This document shows, one piece after another, positions 22,289-32,793 of a stretch of DNA of 64,000 nt. The stretch is taken from NCBI GenBank assembly GCA_030847615.1, contig JAUMIR010000002.1:119978309-120042308 (forward strand). The letters run 5' to 3'. Within the stretch, counting starts at the first letter, position 1. The number at the start of each line of letters is the position of its first letter. The notes beneath the pieces were generated by a model, which was not told the origin of the DNA, made no database searches, and was given only the letters and a program-made list of their open reading frames with translations. The position numbers were made by a program, and so were the translations under genes. The DNA comes from Gambelia wislizenii (taxonomy: Eukaryota > Chordata > Lepidosauria > Squamata > Crotaphytidae).

Positions 22289-23146
22289 CTAAGGGGGCAT
22301 TCTCACTATTTTAAAAACTCAAATTCCCCCTGAATCCAGCCTGATAACGCAAAATGAAATGTGGCCTTTCCCCCAAATCTGGTGTGGAAAGGATACACGG
22401 CGTACTATTTGCACCAGACCCAGGAAATACCTCCCTTAATCCGGCTTTTAGAAAATCGCCGTTTTCTCCAGAGTTTGCTTGAAACTCTGGAGAAACTGCC
22501 ATGTGATCAATCCATCTGCTCTGGGTTTGAGGGGGTGGGGAGGGGAGGAAGGATAAACGCTACCTGAGGCACCACCATCCTCCCCCTCGGCGCCCACAGC
22601 AATAACCACTCTCTCTTGAAGCGAGAATGGGCAGCTGCCCCATGGGGAAGCTAGCCACCCAGTCTGCCTTCTGAGAGAGTGGATAGCACTAGGATGTTGC
22701 TTTCACAGAGCAATCCCCCAGCACTAGCTGCTATCTCAGAAGCCAGAACAGAGGGCTAACCTCCTGATGCAGGGGTGTGTGTGCCGCCCATTCTCTCTTT
22801 AAGAGAGCAATTATCACTGTGGCCTTCCTTTCATGGAGCTCAAGAGCTGGGTGAAAGCAACCCCCCAGAGCTAGCCACACTCTCTGAAGCCAGAACAGGC
22901 GGCATCTCCCGCGCCCAATCGGGAGGCTTGCCACCCATTCTCCCTGAAGCTGCTGGGTTCAGCATATCCAGTAACAGGAACTAAACAGCAAGCCCCAGCA
23001 GTAGCCACTCTCCACTGACAGCAAGTAAAAATCTGAATGTAGATTTGGGGCAAATTTGACCAGAGGTGTGGTGTTTATTACATGCACCACAACTCTGGGC
23101 CAAAGTAGTCAAAATTTCATCTGGATTTTTACCCTTTGTGTGAATG
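22289..23146. mobile_element. MITE with internal palindromic subrepeats
   Basis: Ends GGGGGCATTCTCACTATTTT and ACCCTTTGTGTGAATG are inverted relatives. The interior (22,600-23,010) consists of about three imperfect 130-145-bp repeats. Each pairs a CCATTCTCTCTTTAAGAGAGC-like block with a GCTAGCCACACTCTCTGAAG CCAGAACAGGCGGC-like block in opposite sense, so units fold on themselves. The same internal motifs occur at 800-1,240. Inserted in an L2-like LINE. Confidence 0.6.
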
Positions 23147-23457
23147 AAACCAAAGGCATGTATCAAAGTGGCCAGATCAGTCATCTCCAGGAATAGGCAC
23201 AATTGGCATACCAGCTTTAAATGTGCAAGAACACTCCTGGCCACATTTAATTTATGGCTGAGTCCAGAAATACATCCAAACTCTGAACTGATGTTTTCAC
23301 TGGAGTGTAACTCCTATCCAGCATAGGCTGAATCCATGCCTCTTAATCTGCCTTTCAACTGACCACGTGCACCTCTGTCTTCTCTGGATAAAGGTTCAAA
23401 ATATGTTTGTTCTCATCCAGTCCATTACTGATTAATTAGATTACTGATGCCAGGATC

Positions 23458-23943
23458 TACTGTCCTTGAGCAAGCAGGGATCACAGCATTGAGGCCTTGA
23501 TATTGAGAACACAGCTGCGCTGGGCAGGGCACGTTTCTAGGATGGAGGACCATCGCCTTCCCAAAAATACTACTCTACGGTGAACTCGCCACGGGTCAGC
23601 GTAAGAGGGGCGCTCCAAAAAAGCGATACAAGGACTCCCTGAAACAACATCTCAGGCTTGGCCAAATTGATCACCAACAATGGTCTGCCCTGGCCTCATA
23701 TTGGGAGGCATGGAGACACACTATCCACAATGCTGCAGCCTTATTTGAGAACTCACTTGAAGAGAAACGATAACGCAGAAAGAATCACAACCTGGAATCA
23801 TCACCCAAGGAGACCTTCTGCTCTGCTTTCTGCAACCAGACTTGTTTATCTCGGATTGGCCTTTTTAGTCAACAGCATGCTTGCAGAAAGCGCGGGATGA
23901 GTCCTTCCTGAATCTTCGTTAGCGAAGAAAAGCCAGAGAGAGA
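23458..23943 (+). mobile_element. Ingi/Vingi-like LINE, 3' end, inside L2
   Basis: Begins within the ORF at the conserved CTTGAGCAAGCAGGGATCAC block, runs through GGGCAGGGCACGTTTCTAGG ATGGAGGACC and the C-terminal region, and ends GCGAAGAAAAGCCAGAGAGAGA. It is flanked by a direct repeat of about 12 bp: GATGCCAGGATCT (23,446-23,458) and GATGCTAGGAACT (23,944-23,956), splitting the L2 sequence. Broken frames. Confidence 0.75.
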
Positions 23944-24610
23944 GATGCTAGGAACTGGTTTAGAACTGAAACAGGTTCCTTGGAGAACTAGAGTTGGGTG
24001 TCATCAGCATACTGGGGGTACCAAACCCCAAACTTCCAAAAACCTTTCCCAGTGGTTTCATGTAATGTTGAACATCATGGTCGACAGTACAAAACCCTGC
24101 AGGATTCCAGAGGCCAGTGACCAAGTAGCTGAACAGGAATTCCTCTGGCTATGCCCCTTCAGAAAAGAATGGAACTGCTGTAAAATGCTGCCTCCACATC
24201 TCATGCCAGTATGGTGGTCTGGAAGAATACCATGGCTGAGAGGTCCACTAGGAAGGAACACAGGGACATACTCCTCCTGTCCATTTTCTTGACCAAAGAT
24301 TATCCACCAAGACAACTAGAGCTGTCTCTGTCCCATAATCAGGACTGTAACCAGACTGAAATGGATCAAAATAATCTACTATTTCATCCAGGAACCTCTG
24401 GAACTGGGAGGCTACAGTGTATTGCTCCCACTGGTGGAAGAGAAAGCATAATCACTCTAGCAGAGCAGTCCTTGGGCAGGCATACCGTATATAAGGAGAG
24501 GTGTGCCTTCAAGTATCAACATCCCAAGCCATGTAGTGCTTTGAATGCCACCATCAGCACCTTGAAAAGTTATGAATTACAGTTTTGCCTTTTGCAGGCA
24601 AAAAAGTAAT

Positions 24611-24756
24611 ACTCTTAACAATTAATTTCTTCTAAAAAAACAAACAAAAACAAAAACAAAGCTAGCTACCAAACTTCCTAGCTATGAGTTAACAGTTTGT
24701 ATGTTGACAATGGGTGATGAAGCAAACAACACCTTCCAGTTATTGTGCGTTTGAGT
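24611..24756. other. Short unclassified spacer
   Basis: AAAC-rich stretch (24,638-24,660), then unclassified sequence up to the SINE tail. Confidence 0.4.
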
Positions 24757-25040
24757 TGTGTGTGTGTGTGTGTGTGCCTTTGAGTTGCCCATCAATTTAT
24801 GGTGATCCCATGAAATCCATAGGGTTTTCTTAGGCAAGAAATACTCAGAGGTGGTTTTGTCAGTTCCTTCCTCTGAAAAATGGCTCCCTCCCTCTTCATT
24901 AAGAAAAACCACCCAACCCAAAACCAATCCTGTGAAGTAAGGTAGGCTGAGAGAAAAGGATTGCTCCAGTGAGATTCATGATTGAAGGAGGATTTGAACA
25001 TAGACCTCTCAAATTCCGGCCCAATATCCTAACCTCAACA
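24757..25040 (-). mobile_element. tRNA-derived SINE with BovB-like tail
   Basis: On the minus strand: tRNA-like head with B box GTTCAAATCC (complement near 24,992-25,001), body, then GGGATCACCATAAATTGATG GGCAACTCAAAGGCACACAC and an (AC)n tail seen on the plus strand as (GT)n at 24,757-24,776. The GCCATAAxTxG...GACTxxAAGGCAC order matches the tail shared by BovB and Sauria SINEs. Decayed. Confidence 0.6.
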
Positions 25041-27231
25041 TAACACCAATTCTAAATCTAATAGCTAAATATATTATTTCTCCCTTCTGATGAGTGAAAA
25101 ATCAGCACAAGCACAGGTGTCCAGTAGAAGGCTCATTACCCAGTAGAAAATCTTCACAGCACTCCTGCTGCAGCTAGACCATCTCTGAAGTTAGGCAAAC
25201 TCACACACTGACAAGGCACAATTACCAAATACCCAAATCCTACAAATAATGACATATTACAAAGGGGAAACAGAACAATTTGGCTGCCCAGTATTTTGAT
25301 GGTGATGACTTTTCTGGCAAATTGCAGGCATTTTTTTGGAAATTATTGCCACATCTTAAAGCACCTCATACAAAACACTGATTAAACTGCGGGCAGGTGG
25401 TGGTGGTGGTGGTAGGTGCTAATTGTCCTATGGGTTTGTCAATAGGGATAACAATTAACACTTATTCTGTATTTAACATTTTCAAAACATAGCACAAGCA
25501 CTACAATAATCCTATTACTCCTAGGAAGTAAGTGGGTGAGAGATATGTGATGCAATCTGAAACTAAACACATGTTCATAAAAACAGGATTTTGGCTTAAG
25601 ATATGATGCAAAAAAGTACTGCATAAAAACTTGAATAAACAAGATTACTTTCATTTTACAAAGGATGCAGCAGAGACCTAAACTAATAGAGGCCTATGAT
25701 AAATAGACCACACCATGCAGCTTTTCTGCTAATTCTTCCCAAATTTTAAATAGGAAACTTAAGCCATCTTTAGAAATACCTTCAAGAATGTCATTATTAC
25801 ACACAAAAACACAAAACAACCCTGCTCCATGGGTTTAGTTTAAATCATACAGAGAAATGAGAAACACAACATAATATGTATTCTGATGGGTCCGATCTGT
25901 AGAGATGAATTGACAATGACTATATTGAAAAAGGAGAATTATGTGTTCAGGCTGAGAATTTATCTGCACAGGTCCATTCGTTTGGAACTCTGTCTGCCCA
26001 TCCCCTAGAAGTTATTGCTTTGCTTATCCACATGATAATCACTAGGAACCAAAACATTCTATAACAGGGTTAGACCCATGGTCCATATTAGTCTGCTTGT
26101 CAGCAAGCAATAAATACTCTGTCCTTTGGAAAGAAAAAAAGAGCCACTGTGGAGAAACTTATCTTCCATTTTCTCGCCTGCTAGCCTATATGCCACCCCA
26201 CTCCCCCAGCTACATGGATATGAAGTAATTTGCCTTTTGTGTACCAAAACTCATGGCACACCTCATATTTTTCCACCATACAAGTGGGATTGGCTTCTAC
26301 AGCAAATAAATAAATAAATAAATAAATACAGTACTGTCCAAATGCAGCTATCAAGTCATGGCAGAAAATTGACAAGAATCCAACAAAGAGTCAGAAAAAA
26401 AAAGTCACAAATGCACTGAATACCTGTTGGAAGAAAATGAATGGTAGAACATTGGTGAAGAAGGAGACAAAGAAACCTCCCAGGAAACAGAAACCCATAT
26501 GCTGGGTGTCACCACAGAAAAGGCCCTCATTTGCACACACCCCCACTTGCCAGTGTTTCCCAGACATTTTTGGTTAGCATGTCACAGTGATGCGATGAGC
26601 ATTTACTCGGTTTGCTAATACAATGCATTTCTCATCTTAAATACCACATGTCCACCAAAAGCTTCAGTTTCACACCTGAAGCTCAATTTAGCCCTATCAA
26701 AATGAATGATATCTACCCACAGTTAATGTATGGGCATAGGGAGGGGCAGTCAATGGGAAATTTGACAGAGCCATCCCTGTGTCAATTGTATCTCATTAAA
26801 AAAGTATATTTGAACAGTCTATAACAATTAGTGCAAGGGGGCATAGGCAGGGACTGCCACTGTGATTCTGTCACAGTACTCCTCATGTTGACTGTGTTTA
26901 TTTGTGTTTTTTTTTAAATTAGATTTATACCCTGCCTTTCTCCCAAGAAGGGACTGTAGATTGTTTTGTCTGCACAAGGCTCTTATAAACCTTCTCCATT
27001 CCACCTTCAGCAGCCATAGGACTGGGGTGATGGTCTAAGAAACGCATATACATGGAAAAGTAGGGGTCTCATCCCACCTTCACAGCTTACCTCTACTGGG
27101 CAAACAAGACATGACTGTAGGTCATTTTCCCAATGTAAATAGCAGGCATCTTGGCAGTGGGACTCATCATTATCAGAATCACAGCTGGTATGGCAAAAGG
27201 CCCACCAAATGGCACTACCTTCCTGTGATGG
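25041..27231. other. Unclassified; short L2 tail and simple repeats
   Basis: Contains a GGT repeat (25,395-25,412), an (AAAT)n run (26,305-26,330) and a short antisense L2-like tail (about 26,890-26,960, TTTATACCCTGCCTTTCTCC). No exon or RNA gene recognised. Confidence 0.4.
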
Positions 27232-27413
27232 TGGGACTAATTGACTAGGGAGCCAGAAAGACTGTGTGCTGAAACCAGGGATATTGTCAGGGAGGAATGC
27301 AAAAAGATACTATCTGCAGCCAAAAAGGGGGAGAAGCCTCAATGGATGAAAGATGAAACTCTTCAAGCAGTTAAGAACAGATGAGAAGCAAAAGTAAAAG
27401 GGGATAGAAATAT

Positions 27414-27633
27414 AGATTTTCAGACAACACTGTTATAGTGTTACTATTCCACTATATTTGCTATGGCTGCCTCCTGTTGAATCCTGGGATTTGCAGTTTA
27501 GGGAGGGGCATTTGCAACTCTCAGCCAGAGAGCTCTTAGGCCTCACTATACTACAAACCCCAGAATTTCACAGCAGGAAGCCAGAGCAGTTAAAGTGGAA
27601 TAGTAACACTATAGCAGTGTAGTCTGAAAATCT
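27414..27633. mobile_element. 220-bp palindromic MITE, copy 2
   Basis: Same length and order as 12,471-12,690, with AGATTTTCAGACAACACTGT at the left and GTCTGAAAATCT at the right. It interrupts the BovB relic, so it is younger than that copy. Confidence 0.8.
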
Positions 27634-28129
27634 CCAGAGTCAGAACTCTGAATGCAACTGTTGAGAGGCTTGTGAGCAGAGATAAGGAAAACTACTATAA
27701 TAATCGATGTAGAGAAATTGAAGGTGAAAACAAAACAGGAAAAACATGAGACCTCTTCCACAACATCCAAGAAATCAAAGGAAAATTTAAACCAAGACTA
27801 GGGATGCTCTACAACTAACAGGGGAACACATTACATGACCAAGCAGAAATAAACAAACAATGGAAACAATACATGGGAGAACTATATAAAAGAGATGAAG
27901 CGTTGACCAATGCATTCAATGAAGAACCATATAAAGATGAACCCACAATTTTAGAAAGTGAAGTTGAAGCTGCACTCAGTACACTTAGGAGAAATAAATC
28001 ACAGGAACAGAGGTCATACCTATAGAGCTGCTTCAAGACACAGAGACAGAATCTACTCTAGTTCTAACTAAAATCTGTGAACAAATATGGAAAGCAAGAG
28101 AATGGCCCACAGATTGGAAACACTCAGAT

Positions 28130-28713
28130 CTTGTTTATACTGTCAAAATAATACGAATGGGATGCGAATGTACGGTAATCTGTTCATATGGACATGCGCA
28201 TAAATACATGTTTTTCGGAAGGGAGGCAGCCAAATCCACTGCAAAGTCCATGTGCTTCATCCAGATTTTTAAAAAAGCTCCATATAACAAGTGAATGTGC
28301 GATCATTTGAACACTCACATTTGCACAGATATGAGCAGGCAGCATAATCTGATTGGCTGGACAAACGGGGGCAGGGCTAGCAATAGGGAAAGTGCCTGTG
28401 GATGCCACGTTACATTTTCAGTTAAGCAAGGGTCCAGTAAGTCGATAACATCGCAATCTTATACTCTTTTCTTTCTTTCTTTTTTTTGTAAATAGGAACT
28501 ATCGCTTGTGTGCACCATGGGAAACTGTTCTTTAAAACACATTGGCGGCAGCAGATTTAAAACTGCAAGTAAATCACTCCTGGCTGCCATCTTGGCTAGG
28601 GGGTCCTGTGAGTTTAGGGAAGCTCTTTTGACTGTGAAAACAGGTCACATCATTGTGAATGTCTGCTTTTTTGGACGTGTTCATATTTCCCACCCCCCTC
28701 GTATAGACAAGAC
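28130..28713. mobile_element. hAT-like MITE, CTTGTTTATAC terminus, copy 2
   Basis: Left end CTTGTTTATACTGTC, right end CTCGTATAGACAAG; these are inverted relatives. BovB sequence resumes immediately after it. Flanking CTCAGAT (28,123-28,129) and CTCAATAT (28,714-28,721) may be a decayed 8-bp target duplication, which fits hAT. Internal blocks CTGATTGGCTGG, GGGAAAGTGCC and TAGGGGGTCCTGTGAGTTTAGGGA are shared with the copies at 20,281 and 49,349. Confidence 0.7.
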
Positions 28714-30006
28714 CTCAATATACATTCCAGTCCCTAAGAAAGGGAACACTAGGGATTGCAGTAACCACAGGATCACAGTGACCACAGGACCACTGCATTA
28801 ATTTCCCATGCAAGCAAAGCAATGCTCAAAATTCTACAACAAAACGTTTACCATATACGGAGCAAGAAATGCCAGATGTCCAAGCTGGGTTCAGGAAAGG
28901 AAAAGGCACTACTGCAAACATACATTGGATAATGGAGTGCACTAAGAATTTGAAAAGAAAATTAGCCTGTACTTTATAGATTACAGCAAAACCTTTGATT
29001 GTGTAGATCATAAAAAACTATGGATTGCTCTTAAAGAAATGAGTGTGCCACAAGATTTGATTGTCCTGATGCATAAGCTGTATTCAGTACAAAAGGCTAC
29101 TGCCAGGACAGAATACGGAGAAATTAAATGGTTTCCAATTGGTAGGGGGATCAGTCAAGGCTGCATTTTACCCTCTAGCTAGTTAACTTGTATGCCGATC
29201 ACATCATACATAAAGCAGCATTAGATGCAGAGGAAGGAGGCATGAAAATTGGAGGAAGAAACATCAACAATTTAAGATATGCAGATGATAGCATACTAGT
29301 AGCAGAAAACAGCAGAAGATATGGAATAATGAAGAATATCAGGGAAGGAAGTGCTGAGGCAGGTTCACAGCTGAACATTAACAAAACAAAACTAATGACC
29401 ACAGAAAGATTACATAACTTTAAAGCAAACAATGAAGGCATTGAAATAGTTCAAGATGTTCATATCTTGGCTCAGTTATTAATCAAAATGGAGACTTCAG
29501 TCAAGAAATCAGAAGCCTAGGGCTTGGAACGGCAGCTATGAAGGAACTAGACAAGATCCTCAAGTGTAAAGCTATATCATAGAATACTAAAGTTAGGATT
29601 GTCCATGCCATGGTATTTCCAGTTTCTATGTACGGTTGTGAAAGCTAGACAGTGAAGAAAGCTGATAGGAAGAAAACTCATTTGAAATGTGGTGTTGGAG
29701 AAGAGTTCTACAGATACCATGGACTGTTTAAAAGTCCAATAAATGAGTGCTAGAGCAATTCAAACCTGGGCTCTGACTGACCTGAGTGTTGTACTTTGGA
29801 CATATCATGAGGACATGACTTACTAGAAAATACAATACAGTAATGCTTGGGAAGATAGAGGTCAGTAGGAAAAGAGGAAAAACACATTCCAGATGGATAG
29901 ACTCAATCAAGGAAGCCACATTACTGAGTCTGCAAAACCTGAGCAGGGCTGTTGAGGACAGGGTGATATGGAGGTCTCTCATTTATAGGGTTAACAACAA
30001 CAATTG

Positions 30007-30394
30007 CAAGAGAATTTAACCCCTTCTTCCTAGCTACTTCATTAAAGTATTATTCATATCACAGTGCCTATGGAAGCTTTGCTCCCAATGAGGTATTAAT
30101 CTGATGGGAATGAGTTTCATCAGGACCATATCAAGGGATGAAAAGAATAGATTACTTCTCTCAGCCACCGCGATCCTACACACCCATGCACATTGCTATG
30201 TTGGGCGGCTAAGTCTCCTACTCTACAGAGGACACTCTTCTGTTTGAAGGTGTCTTCTGTTTGAAAGCCTTTAAGTTGCCCATTGAAAACTAACACCTAG
30301 ACCGTAGACAAGCCAGATAAGCAATTCACCTGGCCATAGCCTTTCCCACTGATGTCATACATTGTATTTCTGCTTAAATTGCTGTTTTAATAGT

Positions 30395-30442
<48 letters not shown>

Positions 30443-31989
30443 TGTATTTATGCACATCTTAAAATTTTCTGTGCCATTGTTTTTGGTGATACATTTCCTC
30501 TCCTTCTTCTTCTTTTTTGACAATACATAAGTAGATACCATGGTGCATAGATGCATTCAGTGATTAGTTTGACCCTTAAAGAGATGAAGTTCAGCACATG
30601 TGTAGATTCCAGCTCACAGTAAAGCTAGCTTTGAGGGAAGGCAGTGGTCTGGATCCAAGAACAAGCAAGCAGTAGTAGTGGTGTGTGCTATGAGACTCTA
30701 ATATAGGATCCATTTGCATGAAAGTGTGTGGTTGTGAGAAGGTTCTGTCTCTGTCCTCTCTGAAGGGGTGTGGGAATAGAGAAGAAGAAGATAATTTTCA
30801 TAAAGAATGTATGTGTTTTACTCCTAATGGCATGAAAATGAAAGGGTCTTTAGCCATTTAATTAAAGATTGCCAACATTTGTTACAAATGTATATATGAA
30901 ATGAAATTTCTCTCACACTGGTTATGTAGGAATGAGAACTCTGTCAAATTATTAAGAGAGAACGAATTCTCAGATCAGCCAAAGATAATTAATTATTAAG
31001 AAGAGAAGCAAAATGAACAATCTAGTCTTATAATATATGAACCAGTGTTCTGACAAAAAAAAAATTAAAAAAAATGGGGGGGCAGAAGGTGCACTAAAGT
31101 GGTCATGGGAAAAAAAATTCTGACTTTTCACATTAACAGCACTGATAGCAAAGAGGCTAGGGAAAGTCAAGGAACAAAATAAAAAGAGTAAGTACAAGAA
31201 GCTTCTCAGCACTCATGCCAATGTACTAATTAATTCCCTGAAAGAGTGGAATTTATTAATGAAAAATCAGGGGCATTTTAAATAAAATCAAAAGGGGAAG
31301 ACAAAGAAGTGCTATTATAATTTTTTTTTTAAAAAGCTATTTTATACCTTAACAGAATCTTGTATAAACATTACAGAGAAAGCCAGACAGTCTACAACTC
31401 CTTAATACATGTAACATATCTGCAATAATGGGTCATTTCTTTGTTCACTTAGGAAAGTGAATGCTCTAAACATAAAGTAGTATCTTCAACAATCTCACAA
31501 TATTTCTAATCAAATAATATTTGACAATTTGATGATATCTACAACATTAATGAAGGACACCATCTTAATCTTGATAGCTGTTGTACAGCCACAGTTCAAA
31601 GATAAAGACAAGTAGTCAAATGCTACATAGAGTTCTACCACATGCTCCATAGTGGCACTTCCCTCTGCTATCTGTCAAGCCAAACGTAAACCTGAGGCAC
31701 ACAGACAGAAGCAGAAAAGTGGGGAAGGTACAGCACACACTGTACTTGGACGTAACACTAAACCATGGTTAAGAGAATGGGTGTTAGGAGAACAAACCAA
31801 GCCCTCCCATAGGCTTATAGGCTTCTCTCACTCTTCATCTCCTGCATTTCTTTTTCAATTTAATTGCAGTTTAGTGGACTGTCTCAATACTTAACTGTGG
31901 TCATAAATCTGGGTGGGGAAAATGCAGTCCCACAACTCCCTTTCTGTAGTATGTCCCCCTGCATTTTCCAAGCTTCAAGATCCCCCAGA
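30007..31989. repeat. Unclassified sequence with TC/TG microsatellite
   Basis: A compound (TC)n(TG)n microsatellite lies at 30,398-30,446. AT-rich, A-run-bearing sequence follows (31,050-31,340). No gene or known transposon recognised. Confidence 0.5.
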
Positions 31990-32791
31990 TTCTTTTTTCA
32001 ATGGTGAAAATTGCCCATAAAATGCCCTCAAGTGGCACCTTTAGTGGCATGATGCATGCAAACCTTCCCTTGCCGCTTCCTGACTTGAAAATCTTACCGG
32101 AAACACAAATCTCTTTTCGGGCAGGACACAGAGAGCTATTCTGTTGCCCTTGTGCTCTGTCCAAATACTTCAACAGCCTCAAGCTTTGGAAGGGTGGTGG
32201 TGGTGGCAGTAAGCCCTAGCTGGCAAGCATACTGCAAGGCAAGCATTGAAGAGCACTGAAGAGCAGGCCAGCTACCTGCTTCTGACTCATGTGGCAGCAC
32301 TGAGCAAGTGACTTCCACGTGCACAAAAACATTTTTGGACAGGGCACAGAGGGCTATTCTGTTGTCCTTGTGCTCTGTCCAAAAACCTCTTGCACACAAC
32401 AGTCTCAAACTTCAGGACGTGGTAGCAGTGGTAAGCCCTCCCTGCCTCTGGGGACCCCACCAGCCTCCTGCTTCTCAAGGCCTAAGAGTGTGCACCTGGC
32501 ACCTGAGCCTTCCCACCACCTCCTCTAATACCAGGGGAGTGCTTCTTCACCTGGTTCCACTAGACCTCAGGAACAGTATTTTTTTAGTACTGTATTTCTG
32601 CATTTACATATCACCAGAAGCAAGGGAGACCAAAGAATGTTTGTCTTGTGGTCTGCCTGACAGTCAGGGCTTGGCACCACCTCCGCTATTGCCCTCCGTC
32701 ATTTCATTAATAGGGACCTGATCATCCACATTTTGAGGTATCTGCAAGGGCCCTCCGGAATCAAAGCCCTACGGATACTGAGGACTCACTG
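31990..32791. mobile_element. Tigger-like MITE with internal palindromic duplication
   Basis: The right end (GATCATCCACATTTTGAGGT ATCTGCAAGGGCCC...CTACGGATACTGAGGACTCACTG, then TA) is a decayed Tigger-type terminus. The left end is not identified. The interior contains a duplicated block about 212 bp apart: GACACAGAGAGCTATTCTGT TGCCC (32,126) and GGCACAGAGGGCTATTCTGTTGTCC (32,342), each opening with GGACAGGGCACAG-like and closing with TTGTGCTCTGTCC, so each copy forms a hairpin. The several long open frames here are not genes. Confidence 0.5.
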
Positions 32792-32793
32792 TA

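Larger units (their letters stand above)
21931..24610 (-). mobile_element. L2-type LINE with two insertions
   Basis: Antisense L2-like sequence appears in three blocks: 3' UTR (21,931-22,288, with TTTATTTATATCCTGCCTTT and CAGCCTGGGAGCAGC); the region with GGCCAGATCAGTCATCTCCAG GAATAGGCAC through CATCCAGTCCATTACTG (23,147-23,457); and the reverse-transcriptase block (23,944-24,440). The last encodes on the minus strand a degenerate GILQGFVLSTMMFNI, corresponding to the G-PQGS-L-P-LFN motif. A further L2-like piece out of order (24,445-24,610) suggests a second copy or rearrangement. The blocks are separated by a MITE and an Ingi/Vingi-like LINE. No intact frame. Confidence 0.7.
27232..30006 (+). 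mobile_element. BovB (RTE) LINE relic
   Basis: BovB encodes one protein with an apurinic-type endonuclease and a reverse transcriptase. Here the linker region (KPQWMKDETLQAVKNR, 27,335), the palm start (FIDYSKTFDCVDHKKLW, about 28,973-29,023), GRGISQGCILP-like sequence (29,143) and the YADD active site (29,278-29,289, in NNLRYADDSILVAE) can be followed. After it come MVFPVSMYGCES-like and FGHIMR-like C-terminal blocks and a 3' end at GGGTTAACAACAACAATT. Stops and shifts are frequent. It is split by a MITE (27,414-27,633) and by a hAT-like MITE (28,130-28,713). The 5' endonuclease part is missing. Confidence 0.85.

Noticed and set aside
24211..24609. 132-codon plus-strand frame
   Set aside because: It is antisense to the L2 reverse-transcriptase region.
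32308..32721. 137-codon plus-strand frame
   Set aside because: Lies in the Tigger-like MITE, overlaps frames on the other strand and has no domain.
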